The notes under the pieces were generated by a model, which was not told where the DNA came from, searched no databases, and worked only from the letters and a program-made list of their open reading frames with translations. The position numbers were made by a program, and so were the translations under genes. A stretch of DNA of 64,000 nucleotides from Glutinoglossum americanum (lineage: Eukaryota > Ascomycota > Geoglossomycetes > Geoglossales > Geoglossaceae), in NCBI GenBank assembly GCA_020080175.1, contig JAGHQL010000132.1:1-64000 (forward strand), given 5' to 3'. Of this stretch, positions 11,963-24,167 are shown piece after piece (position 1 is the stretch's first letter; each line of letters starts with the position of its first letter).

Positions 11963-12394
11963 GGTGGTGGTGGTTGTGCGGTGCGAGGGGTGCGTGTAGC
12001 AGGACGGTAGAAGTCTACGACTCCCTCGTGCGTGTGCGTGTGCGCGTGCGTCTGTGTGTTGTTGAGGTTGGCGGAGACGATGGCTGGTTTTTTTTCTCTT
12101 TTTCTTTTCTTCTTCTTCTTCTTGGCGATCGTGTCCTTTGCTTGCTCGCGCATACAAGGAGCTTTGCGGGTACCGTGCGCGTATTGTATTTAGATCCAGA
12201 ACCAAACGGTCGCAAGCCCGCAGGTGCGTATGCGTATGTGTATATGTGTATATGTGTATATGTGTGCGTGTATATATGCAATGTGTGGTGGTGGGTGGTG
12301 TGCGGTGTGTTTGTCTGGTGGTGGAGCGATCGGTGTGCTGAACCGTAGAAATCTATGGGAACCGTGGAGGTCCCAGCCCTCCTAATATAGTACC

Positions 12395-12431
<37 letters not shown>

Positions 12432-15135
12432 ACGCTCTTTCTTGCTTTTTGTCTTGGTGGGCTGAGATCGAACGCCTGGTTGTGGGGCGATTTCCGAGGA
12501 TCGTCAGGCCACAGTTAAACCGCAAAAGCAAGGTGGAGCCCAGTTAATCACAGCTGGAACCGCAAAGGCGCCGAGTAAGTAAATATCGCACCACGTTTTT
12601 TATGCAAAATCCCTGCGCGGAGCAGCACGAACCGGCAGACTCTTGCTTCTTCACCCCAGTTCTCCTTCGTCCGGAGAAGCGCGTCGCGTGGAGATGCAGA
12701 TGCCGCGCGTTGCTTGCATTAGCGGAAGGCTGTTGGAACTATCCCTGTAGATGGCCGCATCCGGAATTCAATACAGATCAGACTCGATGCGGGTGGAGGG
12801 AATTCTGCAATTCTGCATCGAGTAAAGTGTCGGGGTCGCGTTGTCGGCGGTGATTGGTGGCGTCGTGGGAACTGACTCGAGAGGTCGAGAGGGTTAGGGG
12901 TGTGTGGCCTGTGAGTGGAGACGCCAGTAATGAATACGAGGTATATACGAGGTCTACAGATGCACAAGGGATGCACTTTTGTGCTGCGACGCGAATGGCT
13001 TGTGCAAGGGCTCAACGTGCGCGAGTCCGGGATGGGGCCATTCGAGACTGGGAGATGATGAGGATGAGCTGTGGCGGTCGACCCGTTCGTCCTCGGACAA
13101 GACCTGGAGCTGAGATCGATCCAATACGAATTACGAATTACGAATTACGCTCCTACCGTACTCTGCTTTTTTCTTTTTTCTTTACTCCATCACCAACGAC
13201 TAGAATGATCCGCTAGGACGTTGGCGTGTTCTCTCTTGCTGCTACTGCAAACCAGTCTATTGGCCCTGTACTCATGGTGTATTGTGTTGTATTGTGTTGT
13301 ATTGTGTTATATTGTGTTGCATTGCATTGCATTGTATTCTCAAGCGTCGCCTGCACCAAGCGCTTCGGGAGAGGCTCTGGTAGCGACGCTGGAGAGTCAA
13401 ACGCCATCGCCGTGGTTCTACGGTAGAGGTTAGCACTCGCCTGCTCGCACCGCCTGAGTCTCTCCACACATTCCTCCCAACCCCCTTCTCGCGTGAAACC
13501 AGCGAGTGGAGCTTGTTTCCATAGGGTTAAAGAGGTATTGAATCAATGTCATGACCCTTGGCGGCATGTTGCATGTTGCGTGTTGCATGTTGCATGTTCG
13601 CGCACAGACTCGCTCTAACGTGCCGCCGGGGTTGTGCCACATGTGCTATCTGGGGCGGGGTAAAGGTTTTCCAGTAAAGGTTTTCCCAGTCCTGTCTCCA
13701 TCGCTCTATCGTGGTGGCTACACGTCTTCACGTGTAGCCTTCGTCCGGTGGCCCGGGGACCCATGCGATGTGGTAAAGCTCTCTGTCTGGAACACTATCT
13801 TTACCACAATCGCTCCTGAAAATTGCTCGGAGGTATATATGCTCGCTAGCGCTCACTAGTGGATGGTTAGACTGATCCCAGGCGGATCACTTAGTACTTA
13901 CCACGATCCTGAATGCTGAATGCTGAATGCTGAATGGCTTCTCCAACGCCCTCTTCAACATCTAACTCCACCCTCTCCTGCTCCGGTCTGCCCAACTTTA
14001 CGAATCAAATTTGTCTCATCCCAGCCCGGCTGTAAAGTGCCTTCGACACCACAAATCGCTTTCGAAGGATTGTGGCTCCGTCGCCCCGAACGATGGAATG
14101 GAAAGCGTTGTGATATCGACTCAGCTGCCTAGAATTGGTGACCGTGGTCGGTGGAGACCTTAGTCTTGGATTTGAGGCCTTCAGCAGTCCGTTTGTTACT
14201 ATAAAATTAGCATTCTCAGTGTTTTCATCATCAGCTGGTGCGTTCTTTTTACCTACTCTCGCCATGCGCCACGACAGAAAACGCGCCGGTCTGGGCGGAG
14301 ACACCGGCAAGAAACCAACATGCCCGTCCTCTCCCTGGTAGGGCTGGAGTAAGCCAATAAACTATATTACGCAGCACTCTTCTCTCGTTTCGCCCGTTGG
14401 TTCAAGAAACCACCGCTCTTATCCGTCAGCTGGTAGCCTCCCATCGATATCGGTCTAGGGCCAACCAACCATCCCCCCAACCGTGACCCCACCTCCCCCG
14501 CCTCTCTCTCGGCAAAGCAAGCAACGGCAGGAATCCCATCGGATGGCTGTGGGAAGATCACGACTACGATACATGCCTATACCCTAGCAATGCGTCTGGA
14601 AACATTATTTCTACACCCGGTCTTGCTTTGGGTTAAATAACCAACGGCTGGTTAATGTCTGCCTGGCCAGATATATGGCATCCCTGGCTGTAATATCCGC
14701 TCGAATGCGCCTTCGTATTGACAGTCGAACTCCCATCTAACCTGCACGGCCGTGAAATGATACTATTAGTGACTAAGCTGAACAATTCACAAGTAAAGCG
14801 TAGTCCTGCCGGAACGCGTGTGCAGCCATGGGCAGAGGCCGCTTTAGTGCTTCGGGCTAGGGCCACCTAAAGCAGCCGAGCAATAGACCTATAGATGGCA
14901 TCAAAACTGGCAAGTCGAATTGTAACACCACAAGAACTTAAGAGCTTTCTTCATAAAGGACAGCACCGTCCATTCAAGACGCAGAGCAGACATCAATACA
15001 TCATCCATCTCCTCCTCTCAGACAAAACCACTCATCCCAAAAAAAACAAAAACAAAAAATGAGTGAATAGATAACCTCCCGCGCCCCCAAACCACCAACG
15101 CACACATATCCTCCCCCCCCACCTATCACCCAACC
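11963..15135. other. Long spacer with microsatellites
   Basis: No convincing gene. Simple repeats include a CT tract at 12401-12428, TGTATA repeats at 12233-12270, three units of ACGAATT at 13127-13148, an ATTGTGTTGT array at 13279-13337, GCATGTT units at 13563-13598 and TGAATGC units at 13912-13934. A perfect hairpin sits at 13716-13739. Confidence 0.45.
13716..13739. other. Perfect 10-base stem hairpin
   Basis: GGCTACACGT and ACGTGTAGCC are exact reverse complements separated by the tetraloop CTTC. It could fold in RNA or extrude in DNA. No T-run follows that would suggest a polymerase terminator. Confidence 0.7.
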
Positions 15136-18100
15136 TCACTTCCCCTTCTTCTTCGCCCCCGTAATCGGACTCAAAATAGTCCCCAACCCCAAATTATCCA
15201 ACACCTTCGTGATCCCCAGCCCGCCCAGGAGATTATTAACCAGCCCGCCGAGGCCCAGGCCGTTCAACTGCATCCGGGGGGAGGCGGTTAGTTTATTTTA
15301 TTTTATTTTAGGTTATCTGCGGACGAGGAAGGGGGGGGAGGGGGGGGACGCACGAGCTTGCCGACGAGGCCCAGGACTCCGCTGAGGAGGAGCCCGACCG
15401 CTGCGAGGATCTGGAAGAGGGGTTCTGTTTTTGCGCGCGCGCGGGGGCGGGGGCGGGTTAGCCGTGTGTGTGCGCGTGCGCGGGGGGATTAGGGGGGAGG
15501 GAGGGGAGGGGGCGAACCGGATAGGAGGCCCCAGAGGGGGTTGAGTTCCTTCTTGGCGTGCGGCATGTCCGCAATCTTCTTCTTGGCGTTGTCGATGGTC
15601 TCCGTGACGTGGCCCGTCAGCTCCTTCAGCAGGTCCGCGAGCCGGTACTCCTCCGGGGAGGCCTCGCGCGCCGCCGTCTTGTGCTTCGCGTTTGCGGAGA
15701 TGCGGCCGTCCGGGTCGAGGCCGCGGATCACGCCGTTGGCTTCCTGGAGGATGCGTCCGCCTTCTTCGATTAGGGGGCGCACGGTCTTGACGAGGTCTTC
15801 TTCGTCGAGCTCGTCTCGGGGAGTGCGGTCGGCTTTGTCGATTGCCTGGGGGTTTTTTCAAGGGGGGTGGGGAGTTAGTTTTGAGGGAGCGTTGCGGTGG
15901 GGAAAGGGGGTGGGTTTGTTAACTACTCACCTCGGTGATCATTTTTAGGACGGGTTTTATCTTGTCGAGTGATTGCTCGATGCAGGTCGCCATCTGGCCG
16001 GCGAGTTTACGGTCTTGCTCGAGCTGGCGCTTTTTCTCGAGCTCTTCCTCGGATTCTTTGGGCTCGGGTTCAGGTTCAGGTTCGGGCTCGGGCTCCGGAG
16101 GGATGTTCTCGAGGAGGGTAGCGTGGCCGATGACTTTGTTCTTTTGGTCGACGACGTCTCCGTCGTCGTCGACGGTTTTGCCGGCGCACTTGGTGATATC
16201 TCCCTCAGTCAGTCGTCCGATGACGTCGCCGTTTTCGTCGACGATGTTGCCTTCTCGGTTTACTTTGCGTCCTGACATGGGGTTGGTGTCCCTCTTGGCT
16301 TCTGGTTCTGCCCATCGCTCGGCTTTCCCGAGGACGTTGCCGTTTCGGTCGACAACATCGCCGTCCTCGTCGACTGTCTTGCCGTATAGTTTTATAGGGT
16401 CACCTTCGGTCAACCTGCCGATAACCTCTCCCCTCGGATCCGCGATTTTCCCGTCCTTCATAACTATGCTTCCCGGGAAGTCCGCAAAGGGGCCTTCTTT
16501 TAGTGCTTCCCTTTCGCTCTCGGGGACAAGCTCTGCCTTTCCGACGATATCCCCCCCCTCGTTGCGTACGTTGCCATTCCTATCGCACATCTTGCCCGCA
16601 AGTCTCTTTACATCGCCTTCAACAAGGCGTCCGAAGATTTCGCCGTGGGAATCCACGACGTTCCCCATTTTGTTCACCCTCTTTCCAGCAAGGATAGACA
16701 TATCAATTTCTTCCGGCGGTGCTGGCTCTTCCTCCTCCCACCTCTCTGCTTTGCCAAGAACGTTGCCGTTTTTGTCAACAATGTCTCCATCCGCGTCGAC
16801 CTGCTTGCCAGCAAGCTTCCGGGCGTCGCCTTCCGTCAGTTTACCGACAATGGTGCCCTGATAGGTGACGTACCCGTCTTTGCCGACAATGGCATTAGGG
16901 AAATCTTCGAAGGATCCTGGGGCAGGAGGCTCTCTCTCGTCATCAGGGATGGGTAAGGCCTTTCCGGCGATTTTTCCGACATCACTGTAGATGTTGCCGT
17001 GCGCGTCCACCTTTCTACCAATCAAGAACTTAATGTCGCCTTCCACTACCCGTCCGAATAAAGCGCCTGTGCTGTCGACAACATTACCGGCCTTGTTGAC
17101 CTTCTTTCCAGCCAATATGGAGCAATCAACCTCTTCAACTTCTGGCTCTTCTGGCTCTTCCTCATCCTGTCTCTCCGCCTTCCCCATGACATTGCCGTAC
17201 CTATCGAGGACATCCCCATCAGCGTCAACTTTCTTCCCGGCCAGCTTCTTCGCATCGCCCTCGACTAGCACACCGACTTGCTTGCCCTCAAACAAGATTT
17301 TCCCAGATTTGTCGACAAGTGCGTCGGGGAAGTCTTCGAAGGGTGCAGTGAGGGTTTCTTCGACTTCAGGAAGAACTTCGGCTTGTCCGATGACTTTTCC
17401 AGCGTCACTCCAGATTTTACCTTCCGAATCAGCGGTCTTGCCCGCTAGTTTCTTCGGGTCTCCTTCGATGAGTCGGCCAAACGGCTTTCCGCTCTCGTCA
17501 ACGACATTTCCGGCTTTATTGACTTTCTTGCCTGCAAGGATTGAGCGATCAGGGATCTCTTCAGGCTGTGGCTCATCCTCTTTTGGCCTCTCCGCCTTGC
17601 CAATGACATTCCCGTGCTTGTCGAGCACATCACCGTCGGCGTCGACCACCTTTCCGGCCAACTTTTTCGGATCCCCCTCGACTAAAATGCCTACCTCCTT
17701 CCCCTTAAACAAGATCTTTCCACTATCGTCGACTACCGCATCAGGAAAATCTTCGAATGGGGAAGTAATCATCATGTTCGCTTCGGGGAGGACTTCAGCT
17801 CGGCCAACGACCTTCCCACTATCGTTCCAAATCTTACCCTCTGCGTCAAGAATTTTACCCACAAGGGCTTTGGGATTGCCTTCGATAAGTCGGCCAAACA
17901 GGTTACCGTCCTCATCGACGATGTTGCCAATCTTATTGACCTTCTTGCCTTCAAGGATCGAGATATCCGGGAGCTTTACTTCTTCAGGAAGCTCGCCTCC
18001 CTCTGACAACACTCCCTCTCCTTCCGGCAAGGCCAAGTCCGCCTTTCCGAGGATAGACCCACTTTCAGGTAAGAGATTTCCTTCCTCATCAATATCCTTG

Positions 18101-19221
18101 ATAGATTTGCCGGCAAGACCCTTCACATCCATCCCCTCTGCTAGCTTACCAATGACATTTCCTACCGAGTCGGTGATTTCGCCGTTCTCCTGAATTTTGA
18201 ATGGGCCAGCGGGAAGCTGCTTTCCCAGATCTGGTTGCTCGAGCTCTGTCTTATCCGGCTTTTCGAGATCAGGCTCACCTAGCTTCTCGAGGTTAGGCTG
18301 TTCGAGCACTGCCTCGTCCGGCTTTTCGAGATCGGGCTGCTCGGGCTCAACCTCGTCCGCCTTTTTGAGATCGGGCTGCTCAGGCACTGCATCGTTCGTC
18401 TTTTCGAGATCGGGCTGCTCGGGCTCTATATCGTCCGGCTTTTTGAGATCGGGCTGCCCGGGCTCTACATCGTCCAGCTTTTTGAGATCGGGCTGCTCAG
18501 GCACTGCATCGCCCGGCTTTTCGATATCGGGCTGCTCAGGCTCTACCTCGTCCGGCTTTTCGAGATCAGGCTCATCTAGTTTTTCGAGTTCAGATCTTTC
18601 CAAGTCGGGCTGCTCGAGCTCGGGCTCGTCAGGCTTTTGGACAGGCTCCCCTGAGTCGGGTTGTTCAATCTCCGGCTCATCGAGCTTCCTAATCTCGCTG
18701 CTGAGGTGCCCAGTAGACCTTTTGCCGCTAGGAACACCGTGGTGGCCGTTTGCGGTAGCATCGGTCGGCTGGGCTAAATTTTGACACTCTGTAGCATCTT
18801 CATAAAGGTCTTCATTGGCACCAATTGGCTGAGCTTTACCAACGATATAACCGCCTTCATCGAGAACATCCCCCTCTTGATCGACAATTTTGCCGCTCAA
18901 CTCCTGCGAATATCCACTAACTTTCCCAACCACGTTCCCTTCGCTGTCGACTACATTTCCACTTTCGTCCACTTTCCCGGCTGGGACAATCTCATAGCCG
19001 CCCTCAGACACTTGACCCCCTCCATTCTCCGCGCCGAGAGAGATCCCCTTACCCTGCCCAGAAGTGTCGTCGAATCCCCCGACCGGCCCCCCGCTACTAG
19101 TCACTTCGTCGTCACGCTCGCCCTTGTTGCTGGCGGGGGTCTTGACGACAGCCGGCGGTACCTTCTTCAGCGCTTTCGTGATTTTCCTCGCTACCGATGG
19201 AGATTTGGAACTGTCAGCCAT
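15136..19221 (-). CDS. DUF3659 (LEA-like) multi-repeat protein
   Basis: Four exons (19221-15931, 15845-15518, 15424-15354, 15267-15136) encode about 1273 residues, with introns of 85, 93 and 86 bases. I chose the ATG at 19221 (MADSSKSPSV), although the frame is open further upstream. A basic N-terminus is followed by one DUF3659 repeat, a Glu/Pro/Asp-rich tract built of EQPDLEKPDE-like units, then ten more DUF3659 repeats alternating between two subtypes (KKVNKAGNVVDESG... and FEDFPDALVDKSG...). A conserved C-terminal domain begins near ELEKKRQLEQDRKLAGQ and ends in hydrophobic glycine-rich segments (ILAAVGLLLSGVLGLVGKL, LGGLVNNLLGGLG); I believe this is the DUF6987 region. Fungal relatives are often labelled LEA-domain proteins; function is unknown. 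The next gene upstream is a paralogue in the same orientation. Confidence 0.92.
18220..18660 (-). repeat. Coding minisatellite, EQPDLEKPDE-type units
   Basis: Within the first exon of the DUF3659 gene, units of about 42-45 bases (for example GATCGGGCTGCTCGGGCTC on the plus strand) recur around ten times. They encode a strongly acidic proline-rich stalk. Units differ by a few bases, as expected for a tract that expands and contracts. Confidence 0.8.
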
Positions 19222-20141
19222 GGTGTTTTTTCTTTTTGATCGTTTGGAGTCTTGGTTTGTACAGCAGGTATATTTTCGTAATTTTCTCAAATAAAGAGAT
19301 ACATTATGTAGACACGCCTCGGGAGAGGGTCCCATAGTTTACCTTTCAATCTGAATTCTTCAATTCCAAGAATCGCTCATACATCATCAGACGTCACAGT
19401 TGCCGAGAAGTGGCAAAAGGAGCAAGGGTGACGAGTCCTTTGTGCGACATGAAAGACATGTTTTCCGGACGATATTCGGTATTGGGCGACCGGGAAGTTT
19501 CCAAGCGGGACGGTGTCGATATCTTGCTATGAAGATCGGAATACATTTGCTGTGGCGCAATGAGGTGCTCAATCCGTATCCGTCACACTTACGTATATAT
19601 AGTGGAACATGCATCACGGACGCCTCTCCGCTGGTGCGTCACAGCCCCACTTGCTTGGCATACCCCATATTGCGTATAGGGTGTAGACGGTAGGGTCGGC
19701 GATCCGCAGGACGATCCGAGAACATCGATAGACAGTTCGATCTAGTCGATCACTAGAGAAGTCCCTTTATGCTAGTCAATCGTGTCATTCATTTTCGATT
19801 TCCTACGTGGGTAACGGCTAAACAGCGAACGCGGGACTTTTTTTTGCTGGCTAAGATGCGGGTGTGGGACTTCTGGAAGATCCAACCAAAGGCTGTGGCG
19901 TTCAGACCAGAGGGAAAAATTGAAATAGCGATTACATGTAAATCCACCTCCCGCTGATCATGTGACCCCCTCCAGTTATCCGCTAATTACAGGAGAGATC
20001 CCCCTTATTTTGTGATTTGAGATATTTATTTAAAGCAGATAGTAAATATATCCCAAGTAAGAGTAACAAACAAAACCAATTTTATTCAGGGAAAGGAGCC
20101 CAAACTCACACAGCGTCACCACCTCAAAGCCACGGCTACCA
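19222..20141. other. Spacer between the two DUF3659 genes
   Basis: I see no gene here. The stretch must contain the promoter of the longer DUF3659 gene (minus strand) and the 3' end of its paralogue. No specific regulatory site is recognised. Confidence 0.4.
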
Positions 20142-22263
20142 CTACTGTTGAGTAAACCCCGCAGGTATCCTGACAGTCAGCGAAATCCCCTCCCTTGTGC
20201 TCTGTACGTTCAAGTAGATATCCGTCTGCCCACCAACCTCCGTCCCAATAGCCCCCACTAGCCCACCCTTGTTGCTAATATCCGGCACCTCCCCGCCAGC
20301 GACCTTCCCGGTGGTCCCGGTGGGGATATTGAGCGTGAAATTCTTGCTAAGGTGCCCGGCGATGTTGCCAGAGGTGTCAAGGATAGTGCCGGAGGGGGTT
20401 ATTGGCTGTCCGGCCATGGAAGTGATGTCCCCCGACGCGGTGCCGATGACTTTCCCGGTGCTGGGGTCGAGAATGGCGCCGGTGTCGGAGACGGTTTTGC
20501 CGACCAAGCCGGTGGATAGAGGGGAGGCGTTGTCGACGGTGTCTCGAACTGTTTTAGAGGCATCCGCGGCGATCTCGCTGACTCTGCCGAGGATGGAGCC
20601 GCTGGAATCGACGATATTACCTTGGGAGTCGATGGATTTCCCGGCGAGTTTGCTGGCATCTCCACTGGCTTTGCCGAGGATATTCCCGGTGTCGTTGACG
20701 ATGTTGCCTTTCTCATCTACAGTCTTCCCCACAAGACCAGTGATGTCCCCGAGAGGTCCACCGTCGGATACAGCGCTTGCCGCGATGCCACTGACGCTTC
20801 CAACCACCTTCCCGGCTTCGTTGACGATGTCGCCAGATTGGGAAACTGTCTTACCAGCTAGATCGCCGATGTCTCCAGCTGCATTAGTGGCCCTGCCAAG
20901 GACTTCGCCTTTGTCGCCAACGATATTACCAGAGTTATCAACGGATTTTCCGACGAGTGCAGTAAGGTCGCCAAGTTTGCCGGTAGTTAGAGCGCTAGTG
21001 GTGGCATTGGGGACTTGCCTAGTAGTATCGGTGGCCCCACTATAGATTTGCCCAGCGGCGCCAGTGACAGCACTGGGAGCCCCGCCAGCAGCATCGCTAA
21101 CTGAGCTAGGAACCTGTCCGACTGCGTTGGTAACGCGTTCAGGGATTCCTCCAGCGGCGTTTGTCGCTGCACCAGGGGCTTTCCCGATAGCATTAGTAGG
21201 CTCATCACCCACACTTTCAGGCACACCTCCTGCAACATCTTGGCTAAGAACAGGTCCCAACTCGCCCTGGGTCGTACCAGGGACGACACCGGTAGCACTT
21301 GGAAAGTCTGGGATACCCTCCACAGGCACCCCGCTATGCTTCCCACCAGCTCTACTGGTAGGCCCACCAAGTAGCCCACTAGCGCTCTTCTGCACTCCCC
21401 CAGCCGCACCCTTGGCACCCTTGCTAGCCTTGTCAAAAGCTCCAGTGGCAGTTCGCTGCGCGCCGCTGAGGGTACCTTGGGCTGGTTTCATAGCTTTGTC
21501 GGCTGCCTCCTTGCCCCGCTCGAGGTTTTTATGGGCAGTTTCGTGGGCGCTGGTGACGCCTTGCGCTTTCCCTGTACCGTTTGTGACGGTGGATGCCGCA
21601 TTGTCCAAAGGCATTTCACTCTCATCATCCTCCTCGCCTAGCTCCTCGCCATCGTAATCCTGATGATCTTCCTCTCCAGCATCTTCCTCCTCCCCCTCCC
21701 CCTCTTCCTCGGCATATTGATCTTCGTCCCCTTCTTCGTCTGCTCCATTATGGTCATCGACACCTTCTTCATCACCATATTCACAGCCTCCAAGCCATTC
21801 CGCACCGTTCTCTCTTTCTTCTTCGTGTTCAGATTCAGGCTCGGGTTCGGGTTCGGGTTCAGGTTCAGGCTCAGACTCAGGCTCGGGCTCGGGCTCAGGC
21901 TCAGGTATCGGCGCGGGAGGAACCTTCTTTAGAGGCTTTGGGCTTTTGGTTTTCGGGGCTGACGGCTTGGGCGTGCGTTTTTCTTTGTCTACAACGTCGC
22001 CCTTAGGAGGGGCCTTAAGTTGCTCAGGAGTTTTTGGCTGTTCGGGAGTCTTTGACTGTTACGTTCTAGTGTTAGCATGCCCTCTATCCAATATCCTCAC
22101 TGATATCCGGCCTTTGATAGAAGACACTTGCCTTCTGGACTTTCTGTGGAGACTTTGGGGCCCCACCCTGCGATGGTGATTGAGTCTTCTTCTTCACGAG
22201 ACTAGCCGCCTTTTGATGGCCCTTCTCGAGGGGCTTGAAGAGTTTCTTCGGGGAGTCTGCCAT
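20142..22263 (-). CDS. DUF3659 (LEA-like) protein, paralogue of neighbour
   Basis: Two exons (22263-22132 and 22055-20142) encode 681 residues. The 76-base intron starts with GCAAGT after AAG and ends TAACAG, so it appears to be a GC-AG intron; reading through it meets a stop. The protein has a lysine-rich start (MADSPKKLFKPLEKGHQKAA), a long PEPEPE/acidic tract, an alanine/lysine region, then about six half-repeats such as LVGKTVDEKGNIVNDTGNI between residues 400 and 640. It ends with a predicted beta-rich tail (DIYLNVQSTREGISLTVRI). It lacks the DUF6987-like end of its neighbour. The start (MADS plus a basic tract), the EP tract and the repeats mark it as a paralogue of the adjacent gene. 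Function is unknown. Confidence 0.9.
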
Positions 22264-23174
22264 GTTCTTGACTCTAGCCTCGCGGATTTCGAGCCAAAAG
22301 TTATAACGAAGTGATATATGCGACAGTGTAGAAGATTTAGATAAACAGAATATGGGTGCTTTGAACTAGCGGTCAGTGATATCGGGTGGGAAGATGTGAT
22401 GATTGACTCGTGCTTCTGCTAGACAGAGCAACAGCTCGATGATTAAATGGTAACCACCCCATGGCAACCGCCTTAGAAATGGTAACGTCATCTCCACATG
22501 CATCCCCGTTGATAGATCTGAGCCCATCAGCGACTGGAAAAATAAGCAAGGTATCGGCCGGGGTGTAGCTGATATCTTGCGACTGAGCCAGTTTTTTGGG
22601 ATTTAAAACAAGGCCAATAGGCGCATTTTCCCTTCCCGTTGCTCATGCGGCAAATCCTGATGGCTTCTCAAAGGAGAATGTGACGGATGTTGGTGATCAA
22701 TGGTATAGTTGAGGCGACAGATCGGCGTAATCGAAATTCTGACGTCGTGTCTCCACGTGACGCTTAGCATCAAGTATTGTATTAACATAGAATTGCAGCA
22801 ATCGTACATATAGCGAATACGGCCAAGGGGTGTAAATGTAGAGCGGGAATGCTTAATGGGAGGCCTTTGGGCTCACTGCACATTGGGGATGACGTATGTA
22901 CGACTTGGTTGCAACGAGTTCGCTAACCTAATTTGTCCGAAATAATCACTCTTGAATCGTTGACTGCCAAATACAGGATATTCCCATTTTTCCCCGTATA
23001 TTAGCCGCTACATGTAATTAGATCTAACCAACTGAGAGATCGCTTCATCAGTGAAACGTCATTTTGCATATCCGAATGCACGCTCTGTCTATGCAACTCT
23101 GCAGCAGCCGTGGAACAAGCCAAACTGAGCAAAGAAAGTTCCGGGCTGCGGCGACTTAGGCGATAAATGGGATA
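22264..23174. other. Spacer upstream of second DUF3659 gene
   Basis: No coding region is supported. This is presumably the promoter side of the 681-residue DUF3659 protein. No repeat or regulatory site stands out. Confidence 0.35.
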
Positions 23175-24167
23175 TTATAGTCCTTCCCTAGAACCAGGAC
23201 GAATTTCGAATTGAATGCGTTAGCAAATTATTCTTCAAAGTCTTCGGTTAGGAGCTACAGATAATCAGCTGCCGATTGGTGGGATTCATATAGAAAGAAC
23301 AGGAAAATGGGGGGTGGTGGCGGTACCGAAAGGCGAGGAAATGGCGCCGGTGACGATTTGAAACACGGTAGGGAAAAGGAGAGAGACTGGTGGGTGGAGC
23401 AGGAAATACTCACAGTAGAGCCAGTGTCAGGTCGCCGTGTATCTTAGCACGCAGTTCGATATCCACTTCGAGATTTAAATCCAGCCGCAGTTTCAGAGGC
23501 TGTTCCGTCGCCATCAGCCTTCAGGCAGCCGCAAACCGGTGGCTCTCCACCGCCATTGTTTCTAGGGCACACTCACCTGCTTCCCGCTCCCTTGCTGCTG
23601 CTGTTGCATTTGTCCTTGCCCCTGTTGTTGAGCCATCTGCCCCTCCCGCCCCCTTTGCCCTTGTTGTCTTTCCATTTCTACCCCGTTAGTCTGCGCTAGC
23701 TCCCTGCCGTGTTGTCCTTGGTCTTCGTAAAGGTCAGGAGCGCCATTGGGTTGCTGGTCTTCTTCGAAACCACGTTGGCGATGGCGGCGGCGGGGTTTAC
23801 GCACACGTTCCGGCTCTGGCTCCACCTCTTCGGTAGCTTCGGTGGCCTCGGTAGCATTTTCATGTTCACCGGTCGAACTGACTGGGCGCCGTTGGTGCTT
23901 TTCTGGAAGTGGTTCCTCCTGCTCTTCCTGCTCCTCCTCGTCTTCTCGGTCATAGTTTTCTTGGTCCTCTTGCTCCCCATTCTGCATGCCAGCCGCATCG
24001 CTATTGGTCTCTTCAGCTTGTCCTTCCTCCCCTCTCTGCTCTTCTTCATACTCCGATGCCTGCTCTTGAGGCTGTTCTGCGCTTTCTTCCTCCATTTCTG
24101 GCTCCGTTTCTTGCACCGGGGCCTCTTTCGTAGGCTTTTTCATACCCACTGGTGTAGCGGAAGACAT
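23175..24167 (-). CDS. Disordered Glu/Gln-rich protein with RLDLNL module
   Basis: The main frame (24167 to about 23577) encodes about 197 residues rich in Glu and Gln, ending in glutamine runs, followed by a GTGAGT donor. Downstream, 23518-23414 encodes MATEQPLKLRLDLNLEVDIE and onward through AKIHGDLTLALL, and a GTGAGT donor at 23413 leads to a GCTAACGC branch and CTAG acceptor at 23188 with a tiny last exon coding Glu-Gly-Leu (stop 23177-23175). The same module ends the plus-strand protein at 25850. The middle junction is unresolved: the obvious GT donor at 23576 gives the wrong phase, whereas GC donors at 23619 or 23595 would give the right one. The low-complexity part is intrinsically disordered by composition. 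Function unknown. Confidence 0.65.

Noticed and set aside
11057-12348. Several long overlapping open frames on both strands
   Set aside because: They are Gly/Arg or Pro/Arg-rich shadows of GC-rich and CA/GT simple sequence; only the two-exon cysteine-rich gene has motif and splice support.
9601-15135. Possible CRISPR-like array from the 109-base and shorter repeats
   Set aside because: The repeats are few, non-uniform and part of eukaryotic spacer DNA; there are no regular spacers or cas genes.
15935-18784. Long plus-strand frames opposite the DUF3659 gene
   Set aside because: They are Ser/Pro/Thr-rich antisense shadows of the repeats and have no family resemblance.
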